A DNA stretch of 43,729 nt from assembly GCA_029976025.1 (NCBI GenBank), contig JARKNX010000136.1:1-43729 (forward strand). The letters are read 5' to 3'. The translations under genes and the position numbers were made by a program. Under the pieces are notes generated by a model that saw only the letters and a list, made by a program, of their open reading frames with translations, was not told where the DNA came from and ran no database searches. The stretch is from Aggregatilineales bacterium (GTDB lineage Bacteria; Chloroflexota; Anaerolineae; Aggregatilineales; Ch27). This document shows, in pieces, positions 8,247 to 15,675 of the stretch; the first letter of the stretch is position 1, and each line of letters begins with the position of its first letter.

Positions 8247-8327
8247 ATGAGTGCATCGTGTAGCACCATATTCAGCCCGGAGCGCCGTCTGCTGCGCCTG
8301 CCCGGGATCGGTGCGCCCCTGCCCTAG
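8247..8327 (+). CDS. Possible 26-residue micro-ORF
   Basis: ATG preceded by GAGGAG at 7-nt spacing, a stronger ribosome binding site than many real genes here have. It encodes 26 residues (MSASCSTIFS...APLP), Arg/Leu/Pro-rich, with no recognisable domain. It starts 37 bp after the HTH terminator and would need its own promoter, which I cannot identify. It may be a leader-type peptide, a real small protein, or chance. Confidence 0.25.
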   Translation: MSASCSTIFSPERRLLRLPGIGAPLP

Positions 8328-8502
8328 CCACTCCGGCGGTATTCGCCGCGGCCAGGGGCATCCCGATCCAGGACGATACCCCTGACCGAATCGCGTATTT
8401 ACCGAAAAACGTACGACAGACACGCCCGGGGCAGTTTTACAGGGAAGCGAACACGGGGACAGACAACATCGAACCAGCGAACAAGTTATATGGCATTCTT
8501 CC

Positions 8503-8564
8503 GGCCCAGAAAGTGAACGGGTGCGGCATCCCATCCCGGGTGAGTGTTGGCTCCTTTCTGGGCC
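8503..8564. repeat. 11-bp perfect inverted repeat upstream of rtcB
   Basis: GGCCCAGAAAG (8503-8513) and CTTTCTGGGCC (8554-8564) are exact reverse complements separated by 40 nt. They end 60 bp before the rtcB-like start codon, so the structure would sit in the 5' leader or operator region. Confidence 0.65.
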
Positions 8565-8624
8565 ATTCTCCCTCCCGCGCAGATGGCCGGGGACGAGAGC
8601 AGCAGAGAGCAGATGGAGGCGAAA

Positions 8625-9872
8625 ATGAGCGACCTTCTGACATTGAACCAGGCCGCTCCTTACAAAATCTGGGGGCGGGAACAGATCGACGCGGAGACGC
8701 TCCAGCAGATGGACCGGGCGGCCCGGCTGCCTGTCGCCCTGCGCGGCGCGCTGATGCCGGACGCCCATGTCGGTTACGGGCTGCCAATCGGCGGCGTGCT
8801 GGCAACGGCAGATGCTGTGATTCCATATGCCGTGGGGGTGGATATCGCCTGCCGCGTGCGGATGACAGTCTTCAATGCCCCGCCGCACACGATCGAACAA
8901 AAGCGGGAGAAGCTCCGGGTAATCATTGAAGAGAATACCTGCTTCGGGGAAGGCGGCGAATGGCAGACGCCGCAGCAGCACGAGGTCATGGACGATCCGG
9001 GCTGGCGGGAGCTGCCGTTTGCCCGCCAGCGCAAGGACCTGGCCTGGCGGCAGCTTGGCACCAGCGGCGGCGGCAATCACTTCGCTGAATTCGGGGCGCT
9101 GGCCGTCTCCGGGCCGGTCGGGCGTATCCCGCCGGGGAACTACCTGGCCCTGCTTACACACAGCGGCAGCCGCCGGTTCGGCTTTGAAGCGGCCAACCAT
9201 TACACCGCGGTGGCCAAAAACCTGCTGGAAGGCCGGCTCCCGAAGGACTACATGAACCTGGCCTGGCTGGAGCTGGGCCGTGAAGGCGCGGAATACTGGG
9301 CGGTGATGGAGCTGGCCGGCCGCTATGCCAGCGCCAATCACGCCGTTATCCACCGCCGAATCGCTTCTGCGCTGCGTATCGAAGTGCTGGATAGCATCGA
9401 AAATCACCATAACTTCGCCTGGAAGGAATCGGTGGATGGCATGCTGGCCGTCGTCCACCGCAAGGGCGCCACCCCGGCCGGGCGCGATATGCTGGGCGTC
9501 ATCCCCGGCAGCATGAGCGCCCCCAGTTACGTCGTGCGCGGCAAAGGCAGCGCGGAAAGCCTCAATTCCGCCGCGCACGGGGCCGGCCGCCAGATGAGCC
9601 GCGCCGAAGCCAGGCGCCAGTTCACCTGGGAGCAGCTCGATCGCAAGCTCAGGCAGGCTCAGGTGGACCTGATCTCCGCCGGGCTGGACGAGGTCCCCGG
9701 CGCTTACAAAGATATCCAGTGGGTGATGGAAGCCCAGGCCGACCTGGTCGAGCCGCTGGCCGAATTTCAGCCGCGTATCGTCAAGATGGCCCCCGACAGG
9801 CAGGCCGGACGGCGGCGTTCTGCAAAATCCGGGGCGGCGGAACGGAGCGGCAGGCGTAAAAAGCGTCGTTAA
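8625..9872 (+). CDS. RtcB-family RNA ligase
   Basis: A 415-residue RtcB-like 3'-phosphate RNA ligase. Metal and GTP site motifs are all present: DAHVGYGLPIGG (46-57), VDIACRVRM with Cys76, GGGNHF (148-153), THSGSR (178-183), the His pair ENHHNF (259-264), and AAHGAGR with His318, the residue guanylylated in the family. Instead of the classical DIGC it has DIAC, so it belongs to a divergent (RtcB2-like) branch. A strongly basic tail of about 25 residues (ending GRRKKRR) follows the conserved C-terminus. I chose the ATG at 8625 because GGAGG lies 5 nt upstream; the frame itself opens earlier. No archease or RtcR gene is adjacent. Confidence 0.92.
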   Translation: MSDLLTLNQAAPYKIWGREQIDAETLQQMDRAARLPVALRGALMPDAHVGYGLPIGGVLATADAVIPYAVGVDIACRVRMTVFNAPPHTIEQKREKLRVIIEENTCFGEGGEWQTPQQHEVMDDPGWRELPFARQRKDLAWRQLGTSGGGNHFAEFGALAVSGPVGRIPPGNYLALLTHSGSRRFGFEAANHYTAVAKNLLEGRLPKDYMNLAWLELGREGAEYWAVMELAGRYASANHAVIHRRIASALRIEVLDSIENHHNFAWKESVDGMLAVVHRKGATPAGRDMLGVIPGSMSAPSYVVRGKGSAESLNSAAHGAGRQMSRAEARRQFTWEQLDRKLRQAQVDLISAGLDEVPGAYKDIQWVMEAQADLVEPLAEFQPRIVKMAPDRQAGRRRSAKSGAAERSGRRKKRR

Positions 9873-9986
9873 ATCGGTCCGTCAGGAAGATTTCATCCCG
9901 ATTCGCCTGACTCCCAACGCCAGGACGGTGTAGTATAGAGGAGGAAATCTTTTCCGACGCCAGTATGAGGTGGAAGGAGCCTCAGT

Positions 9987-10529
9987 TTGTACGGGCAAGT
10001 ACTACTCCTGAACGGCAGCACCTGGGAGCCGCTGTGCGTCATCAGCGTCCCCCGCGCCATCAATCTGCTGCTCGCTAACAAGGCTATCGTAGTCGAGCAG
10101 TCCGGGCGCTTTTTGAAGACCGTCCGCACCCGGTTCCCGGTCCCGTCGGTCATCGCTCTTAAGCGCTACGTCAACGTGCCCCGCCGCCATGCAGCCTGGA
10201 GTCGCAAAGGCGTCCTGGCGCGCGACGATTTCACCTGCATTTACTGCGGCGTGCACGTGGGCGAGCTGGTCAAAGGTCGGGTGCTCAGCAAGAAAGACTT
10301 CACCGTCGATCATATCGTCCCCCGTTCGCGCGGCGGCAAGGACACCTGGACGAATACAGCGTGTGCCTGTTACGCCTGTAACCACCGCAAAGGTGGTCGA
10401 ACTGAGAGCGAAGCCGGCATGAAGCTCCTGTGGGAGCCGAAGACTCCGCGCACCAACTACATCGTCATCACGATGGGCAGTGGGCCGGACGCCTGGAAGA
10501 AGTACATCGAAGTTCCCGGTGGGGGTTAG
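9987..10529 (+). CDS. HNH endonuclease domain protein
   Basis: A 180-residue protein with a zinc-bound HNH domain: CIYC (84-87), TVDHIVPRSRGG (107-117), and CYACN (128-132) followed by HRKGGRT. The N-terminal about 70 residues (VLLLNGSTWEPLCVISVPRA) match the common 'HNH endonuclease' proteins of bacterial chromosomes, whose role is not settled. The start is TTG, with GGAG at 7-nt spacing; no ATG or GTG fits. The gene is followed directly by a strong terminator. It sits 114 bp after the RtcB ligase and may be expressed separately. Confidence 0.88.
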   Translation: MYGQVLLLNGSTWEPLCVISVPRAINLLLANKAIVVEQSGRFLKTVRTRFPVPSVIALKRYVNVPRRHAAWSRKGVLARDDFTCIYCGVHVGELVKGRVLSKKDFTVDHIVPRSRGGKDTWTNTACACYACNHRKGGRTESEAGMKLLWEPKTPRTNYIVITMGSGPDAWKKYIEVPGGG

Positions 10530-10563
10530 GGCAGGATCGCACCGCGCATCCTGCCCTTTTTTT
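10529..10563 (+). terminator. Rho-independent terminator of the HNH gene
   Basis: A perfect 9-bp stem (GGGCAGGAT 10529-10537 / ATCCTGCCC 10548-10556) over a 10-nt loop with seven T. The stem overlaps the last base of the stop codon. Confidence 0.93.
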
Positions 10564-10576
10564 GCGCCTTTGCCGG

Positions 10577-11803
10577 TCAGATCGTTTCCAGGCGCACCAG
10601 GTCCTCGAACGTCTCGCGGCGGCGGATGACGCGCCAGCGGTCGCCGTCCACCAGCGCTTCGACCGGACGGGGCCGGCCGTTGTAAGTCGAGACCATGCTC
10701 ATCCCATAAGCGCCGGCGACGCCGACCGCGACATAATCGCCCGGCTCCAGGGCCGGCAGCGCCGCCCCCGGGTGCAGTACATCCGTGCTTTCACAGATCG
10801 GCCCCACCACCTGCACTGGTTCTGGCCCGGCCTCGGCCTGCCGCAGCGGCCAGATGGGGTGCCGCGCGCCATACAGCGCCGGGCGTATCAGATCCGTCAT
10901 CCCCGCATCCAGCACCACCGTCCGCCCGCCCCGCTTGACATACTGCACCTCGGCCAGCAACACGCCCGCCTCCGCCACCAGGTAGCGCCCCGGCTCAAAA
11001 GCCACGCCCACCCCCTGCCCGGCCAGCACTGGCAGGAGCGCCCCGGCAAAATCTTCAACAGGCACCGCCGCGCTCTCCTCATAGGCCACGGGGAAGCCGC
11101 CGCCCAGATTCAGATGTCCCAGCCCAAACTCGGCAGCTACCTCCAGCGCAATGCGCGCCGCCGCCGCGCTTTCATCCGGGCGGCCAAGCTGGGAGCCGAT
11201 GTGAATGTGCAGCCCGGCGATCTCCAGATTGGCGTAACGGTCGCGCCGCGCCAGCAGGGCGCGCGCCTCCGGGAGGGGGATGCCAAACTTGGCGCCTTCG
11301 TGTCCGGTAGCAATGTGACGGTGCGTATCAGCCTGCAGGGCGGGGTTGAGCCGCAGGGCCACGCGGGCACGCCGCCCCGATTCCCCCGCCAGCCGGTTCA
11401 CCCGATCCAGCTCATCCGCATTTTCAATATTGATCCACCCTACCCCCCGCGCCAGCGCCTCCCGAATCTCGGCGGCGGTTTTGCCCACCCCGGCGAACAC
11501 GATGCGCTCCGGGGCACATCCCGCCCGCAGCGCCATGAATACCTCGCCCGCGCTGACGGCGTCGCAGCCACAGCCGGCTTCCACCAGCAGGCGGACCAGA
11601 TGGCCGTTAGCATTGGCCTTCAGGCTGTAGTGAAAAGCGGGCGCAAGCGGCGCAAAGGCCGCCCGCAGCCGGCCAAGCTGGGCCAGTATCTGACGCTGGC
11701 TGTAAACGTAGGCCGGCGTGCCGGCAGCCAGGGCAATGCTTTGCAGCGCCACTCCGTCCAGGGTGAGTGATCCCCGCTCGTAGCGAAGAAATGCGTCGGG
11801 CAT
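10577..11803 (-). CDS. lysA: Diaminopimelate decarboxylase
   Basis: A 408-residue fold-type III PLP enzyme performing the last step of lysine synthesis (meso-DAP to lysine). PLP lysine in HYSLKANAN (Lys62), HIHIGSQ (199-205), phosphate-binding glycines NLGGGFP (about 232-238), FEPGRYLV, and the active-site Cys in GPICESTDVL (Cys337), then AGAYGMSMVSTYNGRPRP. The frame opens much further upstream, but the predicted promoter start (near 11831) leaves only the ATGs at 11818, 11812 and 11803. I prefer 11803 (GAGG 9 nt upstream), with 11818 possible. No other lysine gene is adjacent; it is divergent from an ABC exporter. Confidence 0.94.
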   Translation of the reverse strand: MPDAFLRYERGSLTLDGVALQSIALAAGTPAYVYSQRQILAQLGRLRAAFAPLAPAFHYSLKANANGHLVRLLVEAGCGCDAVSAGEVFMALRAGCAPERIVFAGVGKTAAEIREALARGVGWINIENADELDRVNRLAGESGRRARVALRLNPALQADTHRHIATGHEGAKFGIPLPEARALLARRDRYANLEIAGLHIHIGSQLGRPDESAAAARIALEVAAEFGLGHLNLGGGFPVAYEESAAVPVEDFAGALLPVLAGQGVGVAFEPGRYLVAEAGVLLAEVQYVKRGGRTVVLDAGMTDLIRPALYGARHPIWPLRQAEAGPEPVQVVGPICESTDVLHPGAALPALEPGDYVAVGVAGAYGMSMVSTYNGRPRPVEALVDGDRWRVIRRRETFEDLVRLETI

Positions 11804-11837
11804 AGCGTCCATCCTCATCAGGCCTGACTCCCGGCGA

Positions 11838-11865
11838 ATTGTACCTGCTGCGGTCAGGAAGCCAA
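11838..11865 (-). promoter_or_regulatory. Putative lysA promoter
   Basis: Minus-strand -35 TTGGCT (complement of 11860-11865), a 16-bp spacer, and a -10 TACAAT (one mismatch). It gives a leader of about 28 nt to the chosen ATG. Confidence 0.55.
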
Positions 11866-11954
11866 CCCGGGCGCAACGAATATGCCAGCCTCTCCGTATA
11901 GTGCGATTAGAAGGTTTTTTTGCCTTTCTCTGCACAGGGGGGGAATACGCAACT

Positions 11955-12911
11955 ATGCCCAGCATCATCTCCGTTCGCGATCTGAAAAAGCAGTACAACC
12001 CGCCGGACGGCCCGATCGCCGTGTGCGACGTGGACCTGGAGATTCAGGAAGGGGAAATTTACAGCCTGCTGGGGCCGAATGGCGCCGGCAAGACCACGAC
12101 CATCTCCATGCTCAGCGGTCTGCTCACCCCCGGCGGCGGCAGCATCACCATCGGTGGCCACGACATCACGACCGAAGCCCAGCAGGTCAAGCGCCTGATT
12201 GGCGTCGTCCCGCAGGAGATCGCCCTTTACTCACGCCTGTCCGCCCGCCAGAACCTCAATTTCTTCGGGCAGTTATACGGCCTGAGCGGCAAGGAGCTCA
12301 AACAGGCCGTTGAAGAGGTTCTGGCCATGATCGATCTGACCGACCGGGCCAACGAAAAAATCGAAACCTACTCCGGCGGTATGAAGCGCCGGGTCAATAT
12401 TGCCGTCGGCCTGCTTCATAAGCCCCGTATCGTCTACATGGACGAGCCAACGGTCGGCGTGGATCCGCAAAGCCGGCGCCGGATTCTGGACACGGTGCTG
12501 GAGCTTAAGAAGCAGTTGGGGATGACTGTTCTCTATACCACGCATTACATGGAAGAAGCGCAGGAGCTGAGCGATCGCGTAGGCATCATCGACCACGGCG
12601 AGATTATCGCTGAGGGCAGCACGGGGCAGCTCATCCAGACGGTGGGCGAAGAAGACCAGATCCAACTTCGCGTTGGCGAACAGGAGATTCCCGCCGCGAT
12701 CATCAGCCAGATGGAGCAGGTCGAAGGGGTGACACACATCCGACAGCAGGACGGCGATCTCGTCGTGCGCGCCACGCGTGGGCGCCGCGCCCTCCCCGCC
12801 CTGATCACAATCGCCAGCCATTCCGACGTGCAGATTAACTCGGTTACGGTCAAAGAGCCGGACCTGGAAGATGTCTTCCTGCATCTGACCGGGCGCGGCC
12901 TGCGGGAGTAA
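11955..12911 (+). CDS. ABC transporter ATP-binding protein (ABC-2 exporter)
   Basis: A 318-residue ATPase with Walker A GPNGAGKTTT (40-49), Q-loop VVPQE, signature YSGGMKRR (139-146), Walker B and D-loop MDEPTVGVDP (162-171), and an H-loop TTHYMEEAQ typical of the DrrA/NatA/CcmA-like class. A C-terminal extension of about 90 residues ends LEDVFLHLTGRGLRE, the usual DrrA-type tail. The chosen ATG (MPSIISV) has only a weak G-rich site upstream; an in-frame GTG at 11901 overlaps a TATAGT and is less likely. It is followed after 5 bp by the first of two permeases. Substrate unknown. Confidence 0.93.
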   Translation: MPSIISVRDLKKQYNPPDGPIAVCDVDLEIQEGEIYSLLGPNGAGKTTTISMLSGLLTPGGGSITIGGHDITTEAQQVKRLIGVVPQEIALYSRLSARQNLNFFGQLYGLSGKELKQAVEEVLAMIDLTDRANEKIETYSGGMKRRVNIAVGLLHKPRIVYMDEPTVGVDPQSRRRILDTVLELKKQLGMTVLYTTHYMEEAQELSDRVGIIDHGEIIAEGSTGQLIQTVGEEDQIQLRVGEQEIPAAIISQMEQVEGVTHIRQQDGDLVVRATRGRRALPALITIASHSDVQINSVTVKEPDLEDVFLHLTGRGLRE

Positions 12912-12916
12912 GAGCG

Positions 12917-14278
12917 ATGAGAAAGCTCTGGGCCATTATCTGGAAAGAAAACTACCTGCGCTTCACCGATCGGACCGGCGCCATCTACATGTTCGCCACG
13001 CCGATCCTGCTTTCGGCCATCATAGGACTGGCTTTCAGCGGCCTCATGGGCGCCAAAGCCAACGATGTGCCGGCGCTGAATATCCCGGTGGGCATCGTCA
13101 ACCTGGACGAAGGCTCCGCCCAGGGCAACTTCGGCGCGATCTTCGTCACCGCCCTGGTCCCCGCCGATTCGGAGAATCCTGATCCGACCAATCCGTTGTT
13201 CACCCTGTTCAACGCCCGAACCTTCGCCAGCCCGGATGAGGCCATGCCGCTGGTGCAGGAGGGTGCGCTGGCCGCGCTCCTGGTCATCCCTGCCGACTTC
13301 ACGGCCAGCCTGTCGTCCACTCCCGCCGCCTACATGGCTGCGGCCGCCTCCGGCGAGACTCCGCCGGTAGGCCACACCGGGCTGGTCATCCACTGGAATC
13401 GGCAGGCGCAGATCAGCGCGCCAATCTTCCGCGATACCGTCCAGGCCATCGCCAACGGCATTTCCACCAGCACCATCGCCGTCAACAGCACGGTGAGCGC
13501 CATCGTCCGCGCCATCCCATCCAATCCGGCGCTGGGCCTTCAACTGGCTTCTGGCGGCCTCAACGACACTATCGCCGGGATCGCCCGGGCCGCCGCGCAA
13601 CCCGGCGCCAACCCGATCCTGATTCAACAGGTGGACGTAGCCGGCGAGCAGGTCGGCTTCGACCCGCTGGCGTACTTCTCCCCCGGCTTCGCCATCTTCT
13701 TCATGGGCTTCACGGTGACCGTCGGCAGCGCGTCCATCTTGCAGGAGCACCGCCGCTGGACCTTACAGCGCATGGTGACGACGCCGACCACTAACGCGAC
13801 TATCCTGGGCGGCAAAATGCTGGGGACGTATATTGGTGGCCTGCTGCAGATGATCGTGCTGATTCTAGCCATGATACTGGTAGGCCGTATCCTCGAAGGG
13901 CCTGAGGCCAATATCTGGGGGAACGACCCGGTAGCCATCGCCATCCTGACGCTGTGCGCGGTAGCCGCCGCGACCGGCGTCGGCATCGCGATCGCCTCAT
14001 TCGCTAAAACTGAAGAACAGGCCGGCAACCTGGCCGCGTTCATCCTGTTCACGATGGGGCTGGTCGGCGGCGTCTTTTTCCCCACGCTGACTATGCCGGA
14101 GTTTCTCCAGTTCCTGCCCCGGCTGACCTTCCACTTCTGGGGCATGAATGGCTACACCGAGCTGGCCGCCGGGGGCAATGTCATGAGCATCCTGGACAAC
14201 GCCGCCGCTTTGCTGGTCATTGCCGGCATCTTTTTCACTATCGGCCTGGTGCAGTTCAACCGCCGGCTGGATCTGTAA
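12917..14278 (+). CDS. ABC-2 type permease, first of pair
   Basis: A 453-residue membrane protein with one N-terminal helix (about residues 20-43), a large extracytoplasmic domain of about 200 residues (SAQGNFGAIF... region), then a block of five or six helices from about 255 onward. That block carries the family pattern ILQEHRRWTLQRMVTTPTTNATILGGK before the first helix of the C-terminal set. This is the ABC2_membrane_3 (DrrB/NatB/YhaP-like) layout. GGAG 8 nt before the ATG. The stop is 10 bp from the next permease. Confidence 0.88.
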   Translation: MRKLWAIIWKENYLRFTDRTGAIYMFATPILLSAIIGLAFSGLMGAKANDVPALNIPVGIVNLDEGSAQGNFGAIFVTALVPADSENPDPTNPLFTLFNARTFASPDEAMPLVQEGALAALLVIPADFTASLSSTPAAYMAAAASGETPPVGHTGLVIHWNRQAQISAPIFRDTVQAIANGISTSTIAVNSTVSAIVRAIPSNPALGLQLASGGLNDTIAGIARAAAQPGANPILIQQVDVAGEQVGFDPLAYFSPGFAIFFMGFTVTVGSASILQEHRRWTLQRMVTTPTTNATILGGKMLGTYIGGLLQMIVLILAMILVGRILEGPEANIWGNDPVAIAILTLCAVAAATGVGIAIASFAKTEEQAGNLAAFILFTMGLVGGVFFPTLTMPEFLQFLPRLTFHFWGMNGYTELAAGGNVMSILDNAAALLVIAGIFFTIGLVQFNRRLDL

Positions 14279-14288
14279 GGGGGGCGCC

Positions 14289-15572
14289 ATGCGCGAACTA
14301 ATCGCGATCACCGTTAACGACCTGCGGGTATTTCTGCAGGATCGCAGCAACTGGTTCTTCCTGTTGATCATGCCCATGGTCTTCGTCTTCGTCATCGGCG
14401 CCGTCTTTCGTTCGTCCGGCGGCGGGGAGGCGCCCCGGATTCGCATGGATATCGTCGATGGCGATCACAGCCCCGCCGCCGATGCCCTGATCGCCGGGCT
14501 GGCCGCCGCCAACCCGTCCCTGATCGTCTGTCCCTATGCCAATCTGAGCGCATCGGAGGGCGAAAATCCCTGCAATCTGGATGCTGACCAGGCCCAGGAC
14601 TTCACCGGTGAGCTGGCCGCCGAACGTCTGAAGGACGGCATCACCTACGCCACCCTGACCCTCCCGGCCGGGATGCAGGCAGCCATGCTGGCCGGGGAGA
14701 CAACCACGCTGATCTTCAGCGCCGATCCGTCGCTCTCCGCCCCGGGCATCGCCCTGCAGGCTGTTCAGAGCGTGACCACCCGCTCCGGCGGGGCGCTGGT
14801 CGCCGCCGGCCTCACCACGACCGCGGCGCTCGATCTCAATCTCATCACCGAAGACGATCGGAGCGCCTTCTTCCTGGCGCGTTACAACGAGGCTGAAGCC
14901 ATGTGGGGGCCGCCCCCGCCGGTGGTGGTACGGACCGAAGCGATCGGCGCCGTGGAGGAGAAGGATTCGGAAGCCGGCTTTGGCGGCGGCTATTCACAGT
15001 CCGCGCCGGGCATGGCCGCCATGTACACCATGATCAACGTCGTCGGCCTCGCGGCGATTCTGGTGCAGGAGCGCCTGGACGGCACGCTCCAGCGCCTGAT
15101 CGTGATGCCCATACGGCGCAGCCAGATCATCGGCGGCAAGATACTGCGCGGCTGCGCGGTCGGACTGCTGCAGATGGCGATCATCCTCGGCCTGGGCGCG
15201 CTGCTGGGCGTTCACTTCGGCAGCAACCCGATCGCCATCATCGCCCTCGTCCTCGTCTACGTACTGACTATCGCCGCCATGTCCATCTTCCTGGCGACGA
15301 TATCCCGGACGCCGGATCAGGCGACTGGGATAGCGTTGATGGCTTCGATGGCGCTGGCGCCGCTTGGCGGGGCCTGGTGGCCGCTGGCGGTCGTGCCGCC
15401 GTTCATGCAAACCATCGGCCATATCTCTCCCATCGCCTGGTTCATGGACGCCTCCAACACCATCATCTACCAGAACGGCGGGCTGGCTGACATCATGACG
15501 CCGCTGCTGGTGCTGCTGGGCTTCGCCGCCGTTTTCTTCGCCCTGGGCATCCGCCGCTTCCGATATGAGTAA
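14289..15572 (+). CDS. ABC-2 type permease, second of pair
   Basis: A 427-residue paralog of the preceding permease. It has an N-terminal helix (WFFLLIMPMVFVFVIGAVF), an extracytoplasmic domain with CPYANLSASEGENPC (a possible disulfide, Cys positions about 81 and 95), then five to six C-terminal helices beginning after ILVQERLDGTLQRLIVMPIRRSQ. The start ATG follows GGGGGG. Together with the ATPase and first permease it forms a heterodimeric exporter. The family handles drugs, peptides, lipids or ions, and nothing in the sequence decides which. Confidence 0.88.
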   Translation: MRELIAITVNDLRVFLQDRSNWFFLLIMPMVFVFVIGAVFRSSGGGEAPRIRMDIVDGDHSPAADALIAGLAAANPSLIVCPYANLSASEGENPCNLDADQAQDFTGELAAERLKDGITYATLTLPAGMQAAMLAGETTTLIFSADPSLSAPGIALQAVQSVTTRSGGALVAAGLTTTAALDLNLITEDDRSAFFLARYNEAEAMWGPPPPVVVRTEAIGAVEEKDSEAGFGGGYSQSAPGMAAMYTMINVVGLAAILVQERLDGTLQRLIVMPIRRSQIIGGKILRGCAVGLLQMAIILGLGALLGVHFGSNPIAIIALVLVYVLTIAAMSIFLATISRTPDQATGIALMASMALAPLGGAWWPLAVVPPFMQTIGHISPIAWFMDASNTIIYQNGGLADIMTPLLVLLGFAAVFFALGIRRFRYE

Positions 15573-15618
15573 CCGCTGAGAATCCCGGCAAATCGCGAAT
15601 GCAGTCGCTACAATACGG

Positions 15619-15645
15619 CAGGGGGTCGCGAGGCCCCCTGTTTCT
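15619..15645 (+). terminator. Probable terminator of the ABC exporter operon
   Basis: CAGGGGG pairs with CCCCCTG (7 bp) around TCGCGAGG, followed by TTTCTCT. It lies 46 bp after the permease stop. A TACAAT at 15609-15614 just upstream could alternatively be a -10 for the next gene, making this a leader hairpin. Confidence 0.55.
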
Positions 15646-15675
15646 CTGTGGGCACGCTCGCCGGGTCGCCAGCCT

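Larger units (their letters stand above)
8148..8369. repeat. 16-bp direct repeat AGGGGCATCCCGATCC
   Basis: Exact copies at 8148-8163 and 8354-8369. The second copy forms the left arm of a hairpin: CAGGGGCATC (8353-8362) pairs with GATACCCCTG (8375-8384) with one mismatch. The core CATCCCG also occurs at 8054-8060 and 8532-8538. Confidence 0.7.
8008..8624. other. 617-bp interval with repeats, a terminator and a possible micro-ORF
   Basis: No long gene with a credible start is present. The stretch holds a plus-strand terminator (8171-8210), four CATCCCG elements (8054, 8153, 8359, 8532), a 16-bp direct repeat (8148-8163 and 8354-8369), a hairpin at 8353-8384, an 11-bp perfect inverted repeat (8503-8513/8554-8564) and a 26-codon ORF with a good ribosome binding site. 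A long antisense frame that covers rtcB also runs into this interval and is not a gene. Confidence 0.6.

Noticed and set aside
8223..9578. 451-codon minus-strand frame opposite the RtcB gene
   Set aside because: Runs through the repeats and antisense to the RtcB-like gene, whose motifs are unambiguous.
10430..11770. 446-codon plus-strand frame opposite lysA
   Set aside because: Begins inside the HNH gene, passes through a strong terminator and is antisense to lysA.
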